A DNA stretch of 64,000 nucleotides, taken from the NCBI RefSeq assembly GCF_051020765.1, contig NC_134933.1, positions 10,203,461 through 10,267,460 of the forward strand, in the 5' to 3' direction. Shown here piece by piece: positions 48,901 through 60,494 of the stretch. A program made the position numbers and the translations under genes. The notes beneath the pieces are model-generated. The model did not search any database. It worked only from the letters and a program-made list of their open reading frames with translations, and was not told where the DNA came from. How positions within the stretch are numbered: the first letter of the stretch is position 1; each line of letters starts with the position of its first letter. This DNA is from Lasioglossum baleicum (taxonomy: Eukaryota; Arthropoda; Insecta; Hymenoptera; Halictidae).

Positions 48901-50956
48901 AAATAGATACAAGTATAGAGAATAATTGGAAATATACCGTAAAAGTGAACGTCACATGTTCAGGAACGGATTGGAGAAATAAAATGGGGTTTAAAGAACG
49001 GGATACACGGAAGGAAGGGAATGCGGAATGTGATAAATGAATTATTGATTAGTGTTAGCGTTTACACGAGCCATCAGGATCTAAACGAACACGCTATCGA
49101 GAGGCAGTTCCGTCCGAGCGACACAACAATCACTTTCCTGTAATCTGCCCTCGTTCGGCCGTTACCGTGAATTTGGCGCAACACCTGTCGTTGACGGGAT
49201 GTAACTAAATATCGGCAGAGTGCATTGTTTCGCGATCGACAGCGACCGCGGTTACATCGTTGCCGTTCCCCAGATGCGCGAGTGAAACGTTGTCCTCTCC
49301 CACCATCCGTCGTGAGAATCTGCAAATTTGTATGCGTTCGCCGATCGATCGATCGCTCCGCCGCGCCGGTTTTATAAATTTCGAACTTTTCCGAACAAAG
49401 ACCCGCCTGCAACTGGTGTTACAACTGTCCGCTATTCAATTTGACATGGAAATGCATATTGGCAGCTCGTAACAAATTGCAGATAATACCGGGGAAATTT
49501 GCCCGATGCGCTAATAGCTAATTCAATAGTTAGTCCACCGGTGCGTGTATTTATTCCTGCGTTCATTGAAAATAAATGGAAACATTCGGCCAACTATTTC
49601 GTCAGTTTTCTGGGACAGCGATTGCGCACAATTTAGCGAAATAGCTTTTATTTACTGTAAAATTAGATCTCCATTTAATTCTACTTTTCTGCTCTTCAAC
49701 AGTTTCATGTATAATTTCGTGAAGACTGGCATTCATTGCATTAGAAATGAAATAAAAAGTCTGAACTGTAATTCTAGTTTCCATCGATCGGTCTTCAACA
49801 TTTTCATATTATTTACTTTTGGAAAGGTTAAAACTTCTTGTAATACAAATGTACACAATTGCCCACACTGTGAAAAATCAATATTTCTGTATACCGTGAA
49901 CGCATAAAGAATAAGCAGCTTAATTATCACGTCTTTATCGCGGAACGGTCGGAGTAAGTAACTGCGATTAAAGCGTGTAATCAATGAGCGTCGTGTAAAC
50001 CGTGGGCGCAGCGAGAAGCAGTACCGAAACGTGACCCATTGTTCGAAGCACACCATTGTTATTTCCACTATATTTTCCTTTCTCTGTCGAGGCGACTCCC
50101 ATTCCCCGTTCAAACAAGCAACCCCTTCCCCGTCCGTCAATAAAGCTAAAAAATACATCTTCGAATATAACCATCCCCGGAACATCGCCGAAAGCTTTGA
50201 AACCTGAAACCTACGTGATCGAAACAGAGACGCAGCAATCGAGAGAGAAAGCGAGAGAGAGAAACTTCCGGAAAAGTGCATGCGGTACACGTAAACGAAC
50301 ACCGCTGGCGCTGGAGTGACGCAAAAGGATGACGTTCTCGTTCGACGGGACACCGTGGATGACGGGGTCATTCGTCCACAGTGAAAAATTAATTTCTCCT
50401 ACAAGGATTTTGTTATAAAAATGCACTCTGAAGTACTTCATTCCAGTTTATGTAATCATTTCACTGGTTTGAAATTTGTTGAGAAAATATGAGTCTCTAA
50501 ACATGGCGGTATTTTTCAATTTTTATCTACGAAACTACATGCCCGATCGAGCTGATTCTTCTCGCATTTTGATCAACAAAATGCCATCTATCTTCGGATA
50601 TTTTTAGAATTCTACGATTAGGTGAAGGGTCCTTGGGATAAAATTGGAAAAGCGATTTCCACGTGCACGAGCTGAGAAGTTTCTCGCAAGGCACAGTGCT
50701 AATTGCACCCATTATTCGACACACGTGCGCGCGCTGTAACCTCGCCAGTGTGGAGCTGTCGGTGCACGCGAGTCTACTGCAGGCCGGAAATGCACTCGAC
50801 GCTCGTGCCGCGCGTGGAACGCATCCGATTAGACGGAACCACGCTTCCAGCCTGGTTTCGACAGCGCAGCGGTCGCGGCTCGGTGGAATCGTATCGTTGC
50901 TCGCTTCGCTGCTGAAATCCAAGCTGGTCCCCGCCTCTGTCACTTATCTCCAGCGA
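45931..50956. other. No gene recognised
   Basis: Long unique interval. The longest frame is a 212-codon minus frame (49733-50371). It has low-complexity SLSLSLS, no domain and no splice context. Frames on both strands at 47.7-48.4 kb and 50.5-51.1 kb overlap one another. Confidence 0.4.
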
Positions 50957-51270
50957 AACACTCGACTCTGGACAACGGTGTGCAATTTGACCTCGAGTGG
51001 AATCAATAAGGACCAGCTCATTTTTCAGATATCAAATCCTCCCACACTCGAAAACACCACAAAATAATGTCCTCATCCCTCCACAGTAAAGTCGATATTA
51101 AATCCTCCATATTCCTGGTGGAGACGACATTAAAGAAGACATTGAAAATAACCAAACTCGACTCTGGACAACGATGTGCAATTTGACCTCGAGTGGAATC
51201 AATAAGGGTCAGCTCATTTTTCAGATAACATAAAAATTCCTCGTCCTTCCACAGTGAAGTCAACATGAAG
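50957..51270 (+). repeat. Local tandem duplication, unit about 170-196 bp
   Basis: CTCGACTCTGGACAACG begins at 50961 and again at 51157. Both copies continue with GTGCAATTTGACCTCGAGTG and a GTCAGCTCATTTTTCAGAT-like end. A CCTCCACAGTAAAGTC / CTTCCACAGTGAAGTC segment is also repeated. AATATTCCTGGTG-like fragments recur after the LINE (about 51710 and 51868), so the LINE landed inside this duplicated region. Confidence 0.75.
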
Positions 51271-51272
51271 TC

Positions 51273-51705
51273 AACATTACCTGATCGACGAATAGTATCC
51301 GACCAGAGCTTTATTTTTAATGTGATAAATATTAATATAGATTGTCCTGCACTCCTGAGGCAAATCAATTTCTACGTACCTGAACGTGTTTTGAGAACGA
51401 CAGCAGAATTTCAAACAATGAAATCCAAATCCGTAACTCAAACATACTGTATAATAATATTGATTTTTTTAATGGCACGTTACAGGCATTCAAAAGAAAA
51501 TTACGCAAAGTTATTTGTTAATATCGTACCTGTATTCGTTTAGTTTCGCTCTTGTCCCTTATTATGTAAATTTTAGGTTAAGACTTTCTTTTTTGTTATG
51601 TTTCTTTTTGTTTTTATCAGTTCTATTGTAAACGACTGTAAACATTTGTACAAAAGGACCTCGGTCCGTATATAATAATAATAAATAAATAAATAAATTA
51701 ATTAA
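51273..51705 (+). mobile_element. 5'-truncated LINE 3' end, second copy of the 15.9-kb family
   Basis: Starts at the sequence encoding DRRIVSDQSFIFNV, then CPALLRQINFYVPERVLR, the last part of the reverse-transcriptase frame. It follows the first copy through the 3' UTR to GGACCTCGGTCCGTATATAA and a tail of AATAAT/AAATAAAT repeats. Different truncation points and point differences show two independent insertions. Both are in plus orientation. Confidence 0.87.
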
Positions 51706-53110
51706 TTCCTCAATATTCCTGGTGTAGAGGAAAATAATTTACAATTTTTTCAAACAATGTTCCGTAAGAATTTAGAAACAATGCAACAGCTATTTAATGT
51801 AAGCCACATGTAATAATATTGTACTTGCTATATAAACCACTTGGTTTACACAAATAAATACATAAATATTCCTGTGGTGCAGAAGATATTAAAAATAACC
51901 AAACCAATTTGTGTTACGTCTCATGGTTCCTTTAAAAACAATGAAAAAGGCAAACGTAATAAATCCCAAGTAGAATATCAGCTTTAAATTAATTCGCACA
52001 GCGTTGCTACCAGTTGGTTAGTAACTATCTAGCAGAATGGTTTCCCAGCGGGCAGCAGTCAGCATCTTTCGTGCAGGATGGCAGCGTTTCGGGAAACTCG
52101 TTTCGAAAACGGAGCCCGAATTCGGTCGTGCCAGAAATTTCGCTCCCCGTTTCGAACCGGAAGATTTATGTCCCGAAAAATGTGCAACGTGTATCCCCTG
52201 GTCGCTGGTAACTGCGGGCTACGTGAAAATTTGCGTGCGTCTCGAGGATTGCGGAATGGGAGGAGATCAGAATGGAGAGAGAACGCAACAAAATACAGGG
52301 GCTGGCACGTCGACGGGGAGGCCAGTAAATAATAAGGATTCGGTGTGTCTTTAGACATTCAGCAATTTGGGCTAATGCCAGCTTGCATTTCATATCCGAG
52401 AAGCCCGTTGCGTGTTGAAGCATTCGTTCCATAAATCTCGCCTGGGAAAACGTTGCCTAATATCTTCCTTAGAATTTCGGCGAGAGTTCAGTTTCGCTCT
52501 TCGCCGCCGGAAAATAATTATCCGTAGACTTTCGCGCGGCGAAACATCCCTCAACGAGCATACGAAGTTCCTTTCGACTTTTTCTGCATACTTTTTCTCC
52601 GGTCAGTTTTTCTTATTGTGTCTGCGTTTTCCTCCCACCTTTGTTTTCCACGAGTTTTCTCTACCGATTCATGGCCTGCTGCGATTTACGTGACTTTGGA
52701 ACGTTGCTGTAGGGAGATCGATGATTCTAAAATTTTTGAAATCCACCATAGCGATTCTACGGTCGAGAATGATACGAAAATGAAGAACGATTTCATTATA
52801 TTTTTGTGTAGTCCTGTTTCTATTAGTATTTACTGAACATTCACATTTTATTTTTAAAAAGAATGAACAACGAACCGCAACACAAGTATTTTAATAAATC
52901 GCACAGACAACTAAAGAGTCCAATAATTTAACCCGCTGGATGCTTGCAGTATTACACAAGTTTCGCAAAGATAGCAGTGCCCTGGTTCTCCTGGTAGAAC
53001 ATCGAAGAACGGTTCTCTGGATCGCGAGTAACTGCAAAGGACCATAGTCGAGGATCCGCAGGAAGTTCGCGTACCGCGAATCGAAGCGGTTCTTTCTTTC
53101 TTTCGACTTT
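51706..53110. other. No gene recognised
   Basis: AT-rich to 52.0 kb with fragments of the duplicated sequence, then GC-richer unique DNA. A pyrimidine-rich tract (TTCTTTC repeats and a T run) lies at 53091-53140. Confidence 0.45.
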
Positions 53111-53397
53111 TTATCTTTCTTTTTTTTTATTTATTTCCGCGAGAATCTCCGGGCCGAGGCTAATGAGATTCCGAGCCACGAACGAGCAGAGCCCAGCATC
53201 TAAATTGGCCGCTTCGATTATCTCGCATTCGACCGTGGATCCAATTAGGACGATCAATAGTGGCCCCCAGTACATAATTATAAATAAGCTGGCGTACTTC
53301 CGGTACAGAAAGTCGTCGTCGTTGTGGTCGTCGTCCGCGCACCGCATCGCCGTGCATATTTCTATCGGACGAGGAACGACCTCCGGTGGCTTCGTGT
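53111..53397 (-). CDS. Weak candidate terminal exon, product unknown
   Basis: On the minus strand a pyrimidine-rich acceptor (GTCTCTCCTTTCCAG) ends at 53398. The following frame is open for about 95 codons to TAA at 53111-53113. It has an acidic run (CADDDHNDDDF), one plausible membrane helix (SLFIIMYWGPLLIVLIGS) and a Lys-rich end overlapping an AATAAA. I do not recognise the family. Against it: an overlapping plus-strand frame is just as long, the acidic run comes from a GAC-rich repeat, and no upstream exon was found. It may be chance. Confidence 0.2.
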
Positions 53398-56138
53398 CTG
53401 GAAAGGAGAGACGTTCGTTAGCCGAAGATCTCATTTCGATAGCTGCCTACCGGGCTACTCGAACGTCCTTCCAGAAGATCGGGTTAATAACTCGACGCGA
53501 ATTTGCATTGCGCGATCGAAAATATTGGAAATCGACGGACCCCGATCGTTTCTGAAGAACCAATGAGGACGCAAGATATTCAGCAGAACTTAATAGACGG
53601 AAAAAATACACGATCTCTCCGCTCGTTAAGATTCGCTGATTTTTTAATCACGAAGTTAATTAACCCCTTGCGCTAGTAATTGTTCCGCGCGAATACACGT
53701 GACCAAACCATTTTACAATAAAAAGATTTTTTTACAGAAAAAACAGGGTTCAAAGAAATTGAAAATTCTGAGAAAACAAATTTTCGACGTGTATGGCACA
53801 TCAGTCCACCGCAGAATTGAGGAAACTTGTTCTTCTTTAAATCGTCTGAAATAACTAATTTTATTGTCGCCAGATTTCATGTAGAATATATTATTGGAAG
53901 TTAATAAGGTCATAGTTTGGTAATGTTTCGGTACCAACGCTATTTCATATGATACCTGTTGGAATCTTTGATATTACGAGCAAATTTCTGTTTAATTTCA
54001 GCTCCAACAAATTGGTTCATATGAATTTATGCTTTCATGAGGGCGTCCAGTCTAATTATTGCCATTAATTTATGCATAGCACAACATCCGAATTTGTACG
54101 CATTATTTACTCGTATAGAAATTGTTACTGATGCAAAATACGAATGTTGAAATGAAATTCATTAATCATATTTCTCGGTAGGGTCGCTTTTATAATTGAC
54201 AGTAATTAGTCAGTTGGATAAACATGAAATTCAGGTGAACAGTAATAAATGATCAATCCCATCGTAGCTTAAAAATCAGACATTAGTTTCCCACTAATCT
54301 AGAAACATGTAGAATAATTGGATAAATTAAATTAATTACTTGGCACGGAATGGTTTTTCTTTGGCGAATTACAGACAGCTCGTTGACAAATGGGATGGTA
54401 TGGCAGTCGATATACCAGAAGGGCTCGCGAAACTTTGGTTTCTCTACTGAAGGGCGACAACAAGAAAATCTGCTGGTCTCCGCGCAGATATTTAGCTTAT
54501 TGGCTTCCACCTTTATCCAAGGCTTCGGAAGTCAGCCGCAAACTTCCGAGCGTTCGGGCCGAAGTTCCGCGAGAGAACGGATTCGCAGGAATCCTGGCTG
54601 GGGCTTTTGTACTATTTTCCCGTTGTTTACAGGACGGCGAGAGCGCTGTCTACTGGCTCGGTAATACCTGTCTGTCAGTGGTAAAGACTGATCGCTCTCA
54701 GCCGGCGCCACTTTTCGCGGCTCCGCGCCTGTTAGGGGCGGTACTCTAGTTTTGCATTTTCAAAAATCGATCTGTTGTTTTCTGCATTTTCTACAAGTAC
54801 AAGTGTTGTAGATACTCCTGGAATTTTGATAATTTGTACTTGAAAAAATTACATATGTACTCCAAATACCAATGAACGCGTGTAAAAAATACCAATGCGA
54901 GAAAAGTTCGATAATTTCCGTGAAAAAATTTCTAGACATTCGTGGAAAAACGGTCGCGAAAATCGGAACACCCCTCTCAGCAGATATTGTCTGCGCCACG
55001 AATTTTCGCGAATCGTCAACCGGCCGACGCCGATTTATTACCTGTATAATGGAATCGACAACCGGCGGTTATTTATCGCGGCGGCACCATAAAATTGTGT
55101 GTCGTTCCAGGCGGAATGGAAGCGGCGCTGCAGTTATTTACGAGCGGCAGTAATGGGCTGGAAGCTTCCCACCGTTAAAAAATTATCTGAGCCCTTCACC
55201 GGATCGTTGGCCCTTTCCCTCTTGCGCTTCGAGCCGCAGGAAGCAACCGTAGAGTGCACCGATGTGCCATCTTACGGCTTGCTTCCTCTTTAACCAAGCT
55301 GGATTACTCGCGGATTTACATTTGGATTACGACTGGATTGGGAATGGTCTCGAGGGAATCTAAATGATGTGCTTTCTTTATTCTGCACTCTAAGCCTGGG
55401 ATACCGAAGTTCGGTCAATTATGACCCGGAAGCGTATCATTTCAATTCTGATCTTTTGGCAGCGAGAAAGAGATCAATTCTGATATAACTCCATTTTTCT
55501 TTGTAAAACATGATTGAAAATTACTGAACAATTTTTCAGCTTGCAATTCCAGTTCAATTTTATGTTTTCAGGATAATACTTCATTTTGCGACCGTCCCAT
55601 TCAAATCCAATTTCAGAGTTACACGTATTTCTACCGAGACATCAAGCGCGACGTAAAACACGAGTTTATTTGTATAGTATGTCCCCCGGAGATTGATATA
55701 ATGATGCTCCAAGCGGAACAGTATACACGAGGATATCTTCGAGAGGGAGCATCTTCGGATAAGTACAGTCTTCAGTCGAGTTTGTAGTCCAGTAAACTTC
55801 GGACCGAAAGTAGGTCGTTTTTACCAGGCTCTGGATCCCCGGTGATCCATATTTATATTGTACCTCGGCATCGTCCAAACCCGACCTCACCCATCCCAGG
55901 TTCACCATCAGAGGGCTTTCCCTCAGTTTCGATCCCAGAAACTTCCTCCTCGCTAGACAACTCCTGCGAATAAATCCTTCTCCTTAAGACTCTGTGTCCT
56001 CGCATTGAAGCCACAGGTCTGTTCGACTGCCTCGCTGACACGTTTGCTCCCGGATTTTGGATTAAATACATCCCTTTCCAACTCCTGCTTCACATTTTCT
56101 GTACGGTGCGGTGGTGCTGCGAGTGTACCTTACGATGC
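53398..56138. other. No gene recognised
   Basis: AT-rich 53.6-54.35 kb, GC-richer 54.35-55.3 kb. A minus frame of 80 codons (55666-55908), continuing upstream in the same frame to about 55985, has no opposing long frame but no recognisable domain either. Confidence 0.4.
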
Positions 56139-56139
56139 A

Positions 56140-56665
56140 ACTGTAAATTGCGATTTTTATCAATTCTAAAACGCTAGGCATTTCATTCATAAACTCAAGT
56201 TTTGAGAAACTTAATTTTTAAGGCACTTTAATTTTATTTAACTGTAAATTGTAATTTTCATTAATTTTAAAATGCTGGGCATTTCAGTCATTCATTTCAT
56301 GCACTCAAGTTTCGAGAAATTTAATTTTTAAGTATCTCAACTGCTAAGGCACTTTAATTTCAAAGCATTCCATTCAGTACTCAAGTTTTGAGAAATTTAA
56401 TTTTCAAAAATTTCAATTGGTAAGGCACTTTAATTTCAACTGTGAATTACCATTTTTTATCAATTTTGAACCACTAGGCATTTTATTCACTTCATGTACG
56501 CAAGTTTTGAAAAATTTAATTTCTAAGGCGCTTTAAATTCAACTGTGAATTACGATTTTCATTAATTTTAAAATGCTGGGCATTTCACATTATTTCACAT
56601 TCATTAATTTCATATATCAAGTACTCAAGTTTTGAGGAATTTAATTTTCAAGAATTTCAATTTTT
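56140..56665 (+). repeat. AT-rich tandem repeat, unit about 75-125 bp
   Basis: Five copies of ACTCAAGTTTTGAGAAATTT or a variant occur at about 56192, 56303, 56379, 56498 and 56623. They are separated by shared segments: TAAGGCACTTTAATTT, CAACTGTGAATTAC, ATTTTAAAATGCTGGGCATT and ATTCATTTCAT. The spacing of 111, 76, 119 and 125 bp shows units with internal deletions. Confidence 0.85.
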
Positions 56666-56838
56666 ATGCAAAATATTCAATCTGAAAATCTCTATACACT
56701 TGAGCACTTGACGGAAACACCATGCAATGCGAACAGCTTAATGCTGGTTGATATCGAGCGATTTGTTAGTGGAATCAGAAAGGATAACGGTGTTCGTCGG
56801 TTCCTTTGCTTGGAGGTTACTTCGCACCCTCAGCACTT

Positions 56839-57414
56839 ATGAAAAAGCTCGGGGAGCTTGCAGCGGTTGCAGGGAGCTTTAAGCTCTTCAGATCAGCACG
56901 TATCCACTCGACGGAGTGCCACTCCGCAACTTTGATCTCCGTTGAGAAGAAACGCGGCGAGAGACAAAGACGGAAGCTGGCGTTGTGTGCTTTGTGCTTA
57001 AGCCTATTTATAGGTCGGTCGTGTGCTTCGCGTGACCCACATCAAGGGAAGCTGTGCTCCACTTTTCGCTGCTCAGTCGAAGCAGCTATTAGAATGAGCG
57101 TTACTCATCTGAGGATCATATCAGTATCGTCGATCATGTTCTTAGACCAGGCATGGGCATTTTTGTCTCCAACGAGACAAGACCGTCCCCACCGTAGCGC
57201 CCACTTTCCCCCACCAAAATCTGTCGTTACTATGAAGGAAGGACACGCTGCGTCTGCCGCAAGCAGTGCCCAGGCCTCGTGCATCGGAGTTGCGAGGAGC
57301 ACCACCGAAAGGAAGCTTGGAAGGGGAAGCAATCATTTGAGGGACCCCAACCGTGCCCAGCACTGCCTTATAGCATTTACAGCAAGAATCATTTGCACGA
57401 AGATCCAGAAATGA
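56839..57414 (+). CDS. Orphan open reading frame, about 190 codons
   Basis: The frame from ATG 56839 (MKKLGELAAVAGSFK) runs to TGA 57412-57414. It is basic, with a possible hydrophobic stretch (LALCALCLSLFIG) near residue 55 and no domain I recognise. An AATAAA lies about 125 bp downstream (57540). Against coding: no Kozak-like context is clear, the composition is unremarkable, and shorter frames overlap on minus. An inverted motif pair inside (CAGGCATGGGCA at about 57149 and TGCCCAGGCC at about 57268) hints that part may be transposon-derived. Confidence 0.18.
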   Translation: MKKLGELAAVAGSFKLFRSARIHSTECHSATLISVEKKRGERQRRKLALCALCLSLFIGRSCASRDPHQGKLCSTFRCSVEAAIRMSVTHLRIISVSSIMFLDQAWAFLSPTRQDRPHRSAHFPPPKSVVTMKEGHAASAASSAQASCIGVARSTTERKLGRGSNHLRDPNRAQHCLIAFTARIICTKIQK

Positions 57415-57619
57415 ACAACAGATTAAAAAATCATCCCTAACTAATTCATTAACGCAAACTCTGTTGAACAGTCTGTAACTAACAATTCTTTACTGCGATT
57501 TATTATTTATATATATTGAGCTTGTACACTTTTAATATACAATAAATATCTATCTATATACCAACATCAACCCCTACCCTACTATTAAGTTAGTGAAATT
57601 TCAAAAATGTAAAGATTGC

Positions 57620-57850
57620 GGCTGAGTTGTCTTTGAATTGTACTACTGATTTGGAGATGTGGAAATAGTGAAAATTCTAAAATTTTCAGCCGTCTGACTT
57701 TTCGTTGAGTTGTACTACTGATTTCAGCGCCACCTCCTTCGATATCATGTGCTCCTAATACAAAACTCAATTTTCGAGATTTTCGAAAATTTGGAGAATA
57801 TGATGTCGAACGTGGTGGTACGAAATTCAGTAGTACAACTCAACATCAAG
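57620..57850. repeat. Inverted repeat with a third direct copy
   Basis: Arms at 57704-57750 and 57801-57847 pair over TTGAGTTGTACTACTGA (17 bp, perfect), then imperfectly over GCCACCTCCTTCGATATCAT. A loop of about 50 bp separates them. A further direct copy of the core (GAATTGTACTACTGATTT) lies at about 57635. A plus frame covers the hairpin and ends at AAG followed by GTAAGA, but I regard that as coincidental. Confidence 0.7.
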
Positions 57851-58659
57851 CCAGATAGTCGAAAATTGTCGAAACTTGTCGAAAACTATATTCAGGCGGC
57901 ACAAAAGTTGTTCAAGGTAAGAAAAGGGAAGATGTGTAAAGGAAAATAACTTTGTTACTACGAAATACTGGTTGTACAAAAGTTTACTGCACACTTATAT
58001 TAGTACAGTACATTAAAAATAAAAAAGACATGTGTTTAAAATTAAAAATAGCAAACTTAATACGTACTAGGATGTAATAAACAAACTACCATGTCCAATA
58101 TATTTTTTATTGTATATTAACAACGCTCGAACGTATTGATTATCGATTTGTATAATAAATAATTGTATCCGTGTCGCACGATCCTCATCTCGTCGTCCTA
58201 TATTGCAAAATACGTAGTATAGAAAATCCTCTGGTGACAATCAGTGATCGAAGTCAATGTAATCGTGTACAGTCTCACAGAAATGCACATTCATTATTAT
58301 AAAAGCACTCTGCCGGCAGAAACGATGGCAACACTATATGAGATAATGTACAATGAACAGGCAGGAGCTTGAAGTAATTAACATGAGTAATATGTTTATG
58401 ATAATTCTTCTTGCGAGCAACCATCTGGTCTCTGACAAACATTTTTTCATGAGGTAATTACAATAATGAGACTCTTTCATTAAGAATAAAAGTAGAAATC
58501 TTTCCAACTACATACATGACCTGTCATGTTAAAACTACAATTGAAATGTGCTACGCTGCGAAAAGTTTTCTCGCATTTCACGAAGTCGCAAATGAAATAA
58601 AGGCACAAAAATGTACAATCTTCTAACAAAGTGATATGAATGGACGGGACTTTAAAGGG
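57851..58659. other. No gene recognised
   Basis: AT-rich unique DNA. Confidence 0.5.
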
Positions 58660-58870
58660 TGAGGACGGGCATGGATATTAATTATGACATACTGCGAAGC
58701 TGAAGCTTTCACGAGCACTTTATGAAAGTATAAATTGGCATAAGGATTCTCACTTTGCGAGGATAGCGAGAATAATAATACGAGATTCGAAGAAACGGGG
58801 ACGGGTTTGACAATTAACGATGACATAGTGCGACGGTAAATAAAAACTTCCACAAATGTGCTCGCTGCAG
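58660..58870 (+). repeat. Tandem duplication, unit about 136 bp
   Basis: GGACGGGCATGGATATTAAT then TATGACATACTGCG at 58663, and GGACGGGTTTGACAATTAAC then GATGACATAGTGCG at about 58799. Both are followed by a CTTTCACGAGCAC / CTTCCACAAATGTGC segment. Confidence 0.6.
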
Positions 58871-60404
58871 TAAGACAGTATTATTTACAGAATTTCGATG
58901 CTTTCCTCGTTGTATCAGGACAACAAGCACAATATTTAAGTGAAAAGAGGAACAAAATTGCAGAATTTTATTACAGATGCCAGTGATTGTTAAGCAGATG
59001 GCAGAACCGTTTCCAAGCAATCTGATAATAAGTATTTACCTCGGCGATGAAGGGACAGAAAGTTTCCTCATTGGAGGAGCAACGAACGAGAGTGACGTGA
59101 AAGTAGAAGTGCGTTAGCCGAGTCATCGTTGAATAATTCAGCCGCGTTCCATACGTGCAATAAATTGCCGCTTTAGCGGCCAGGCCCGATTCATATTTAA
59201 ATAAAAGGGCGCCGTGCACCCCTTTCTCCCTGTTCCTCGAAAAAGAAGGGAGCCCGGAAGCCATTCAGACCTGGGAACAAAACGAAAGCCCATTAACGGT
59301 CAGCGTGAACCGCTCCATCTTACAAAGTTATTGTTCAGCTCTGAGAAATACGCTGCCTGTAGAATTTATTGAAAAAAAGAAGAAAACTAGGCAACTTGAA
59401 ATGTCGTGTAAATTTTTCACCAATCGATTCTGGCCCCTTCTATTCTCGCGACACAGACGTGTGCAATTTATTAATTATCTGATTCTGGGTCGAATTTACT
59501 TAATTTATTTAATGATACTGAGCGTGCATTTCGGGAAAGAATTTATTTGGAACCGTCTAGGACGTGCTGCAGAATTTATGGAAATGTTCCCGGCTGATTG
59601 AACTCGTCGGAAAACCGGACAGCGGATTTTATCTCATTTCATTGTCCTAGTGATTCGTGCGCGCCGAAAAACCGATTAATTCGCGAGTCTGTCGCGCGAT
59701 TTACGATCAGGATTCATACGGGTGTAAGCAGACGTAATCGTAAAAGAACGCTTTTTGTTTTCACACTCGAAAAGCTACTCTCTTCCTCTCTCTGTCTCGT
59801 CCTCTCTCGCTCTCTCCCGTGTTTGCGATCAGCAGCTCCGAGAGTGAAACTGTATCGTTAAGTTTTATGCTCTTCCCGGTGTAGGGACTCTCGAGATTAA
59901 GGCAGTAAAGTGTTAGAGCTTCTTTGGATGCTATGGCCTGCAGATTAATTTTGGAAACTGGTTTACGGCGAGGAATCACGGCCGAGGAGACAGATATTCG
60001 AATTGATGGCGCCATTAGTGAACTGTAACTCTGCGGTGGCACCGTTGTCTACTGCGAAGTGTTATAGTTCGATTTATTAAATAATTCTGTAAAAATTTAT
60101 GGGAAGGGGCAGTCGGAGGAATTTGATATTTGTGAAAATATCTGATTGAGAAAATTGGGGATTGCAGATTTTTAAAAAATTTAGTTGAACTCTGAGTATG
60201 TCACAACTACAGAACTTTCTGTAAACTAAAAATTAAAACAACTAAATGTTTCGATATCGAAGGGACTGGAAATTGAGGGATAATCAGATTTTCTTCCCTA
60301 ACGGTGATCGGCGATTAAAATGAAATCCTATTAAACATTAATAAAGTTTTTACCTTATAAACTCGTAAAAACTTCACGGTCAGTAATCAGGTCTTTCCAG
60401 TGCT
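58871..60404. other. No gene recognised
   Basis: Unique DNA with short frames. A CT-rich stretch with short repeats lies at 59775-59820. Confidence 0.5.
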
Positions 60405-60494
60405 GTGAAAATTGTATTTAGCGATTATTGTAGCGTAAATATCTGTTTACGCAACAACGATTATAAGGTGATTTCATTCACAATTTTCAACCTT
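60405..60494. other. Imperfect hairpin of about 90 nt
   Basis: The stem closes with GCGTAAA against TTTACGC around a 6-nt loop (TATCTG). It continues with mismatches through GATTATTGT against ACAACGATTAT and is closed outside by GAAAATTGT against ACAATTTTC. Size and shape are compatible with a microRNA precursor or a tiny MITE. The sequence alone does not decide. Confidence 0.35.

Noticed and set aside
49733..50371. 212-codon minus-strand frame
   Set aside because: Low-complexity SLSLSLS segment, no recognisable domain, no splice or polyadenylation context.
57725..57918. Open frame from a TTTCAG acceptor to an AAG/GTAAGA donor
   Set aside because: It lies across an inverted repeat whose arms account for much of the sequence, so the frame is more likely incidental; needs transcript data to revive.
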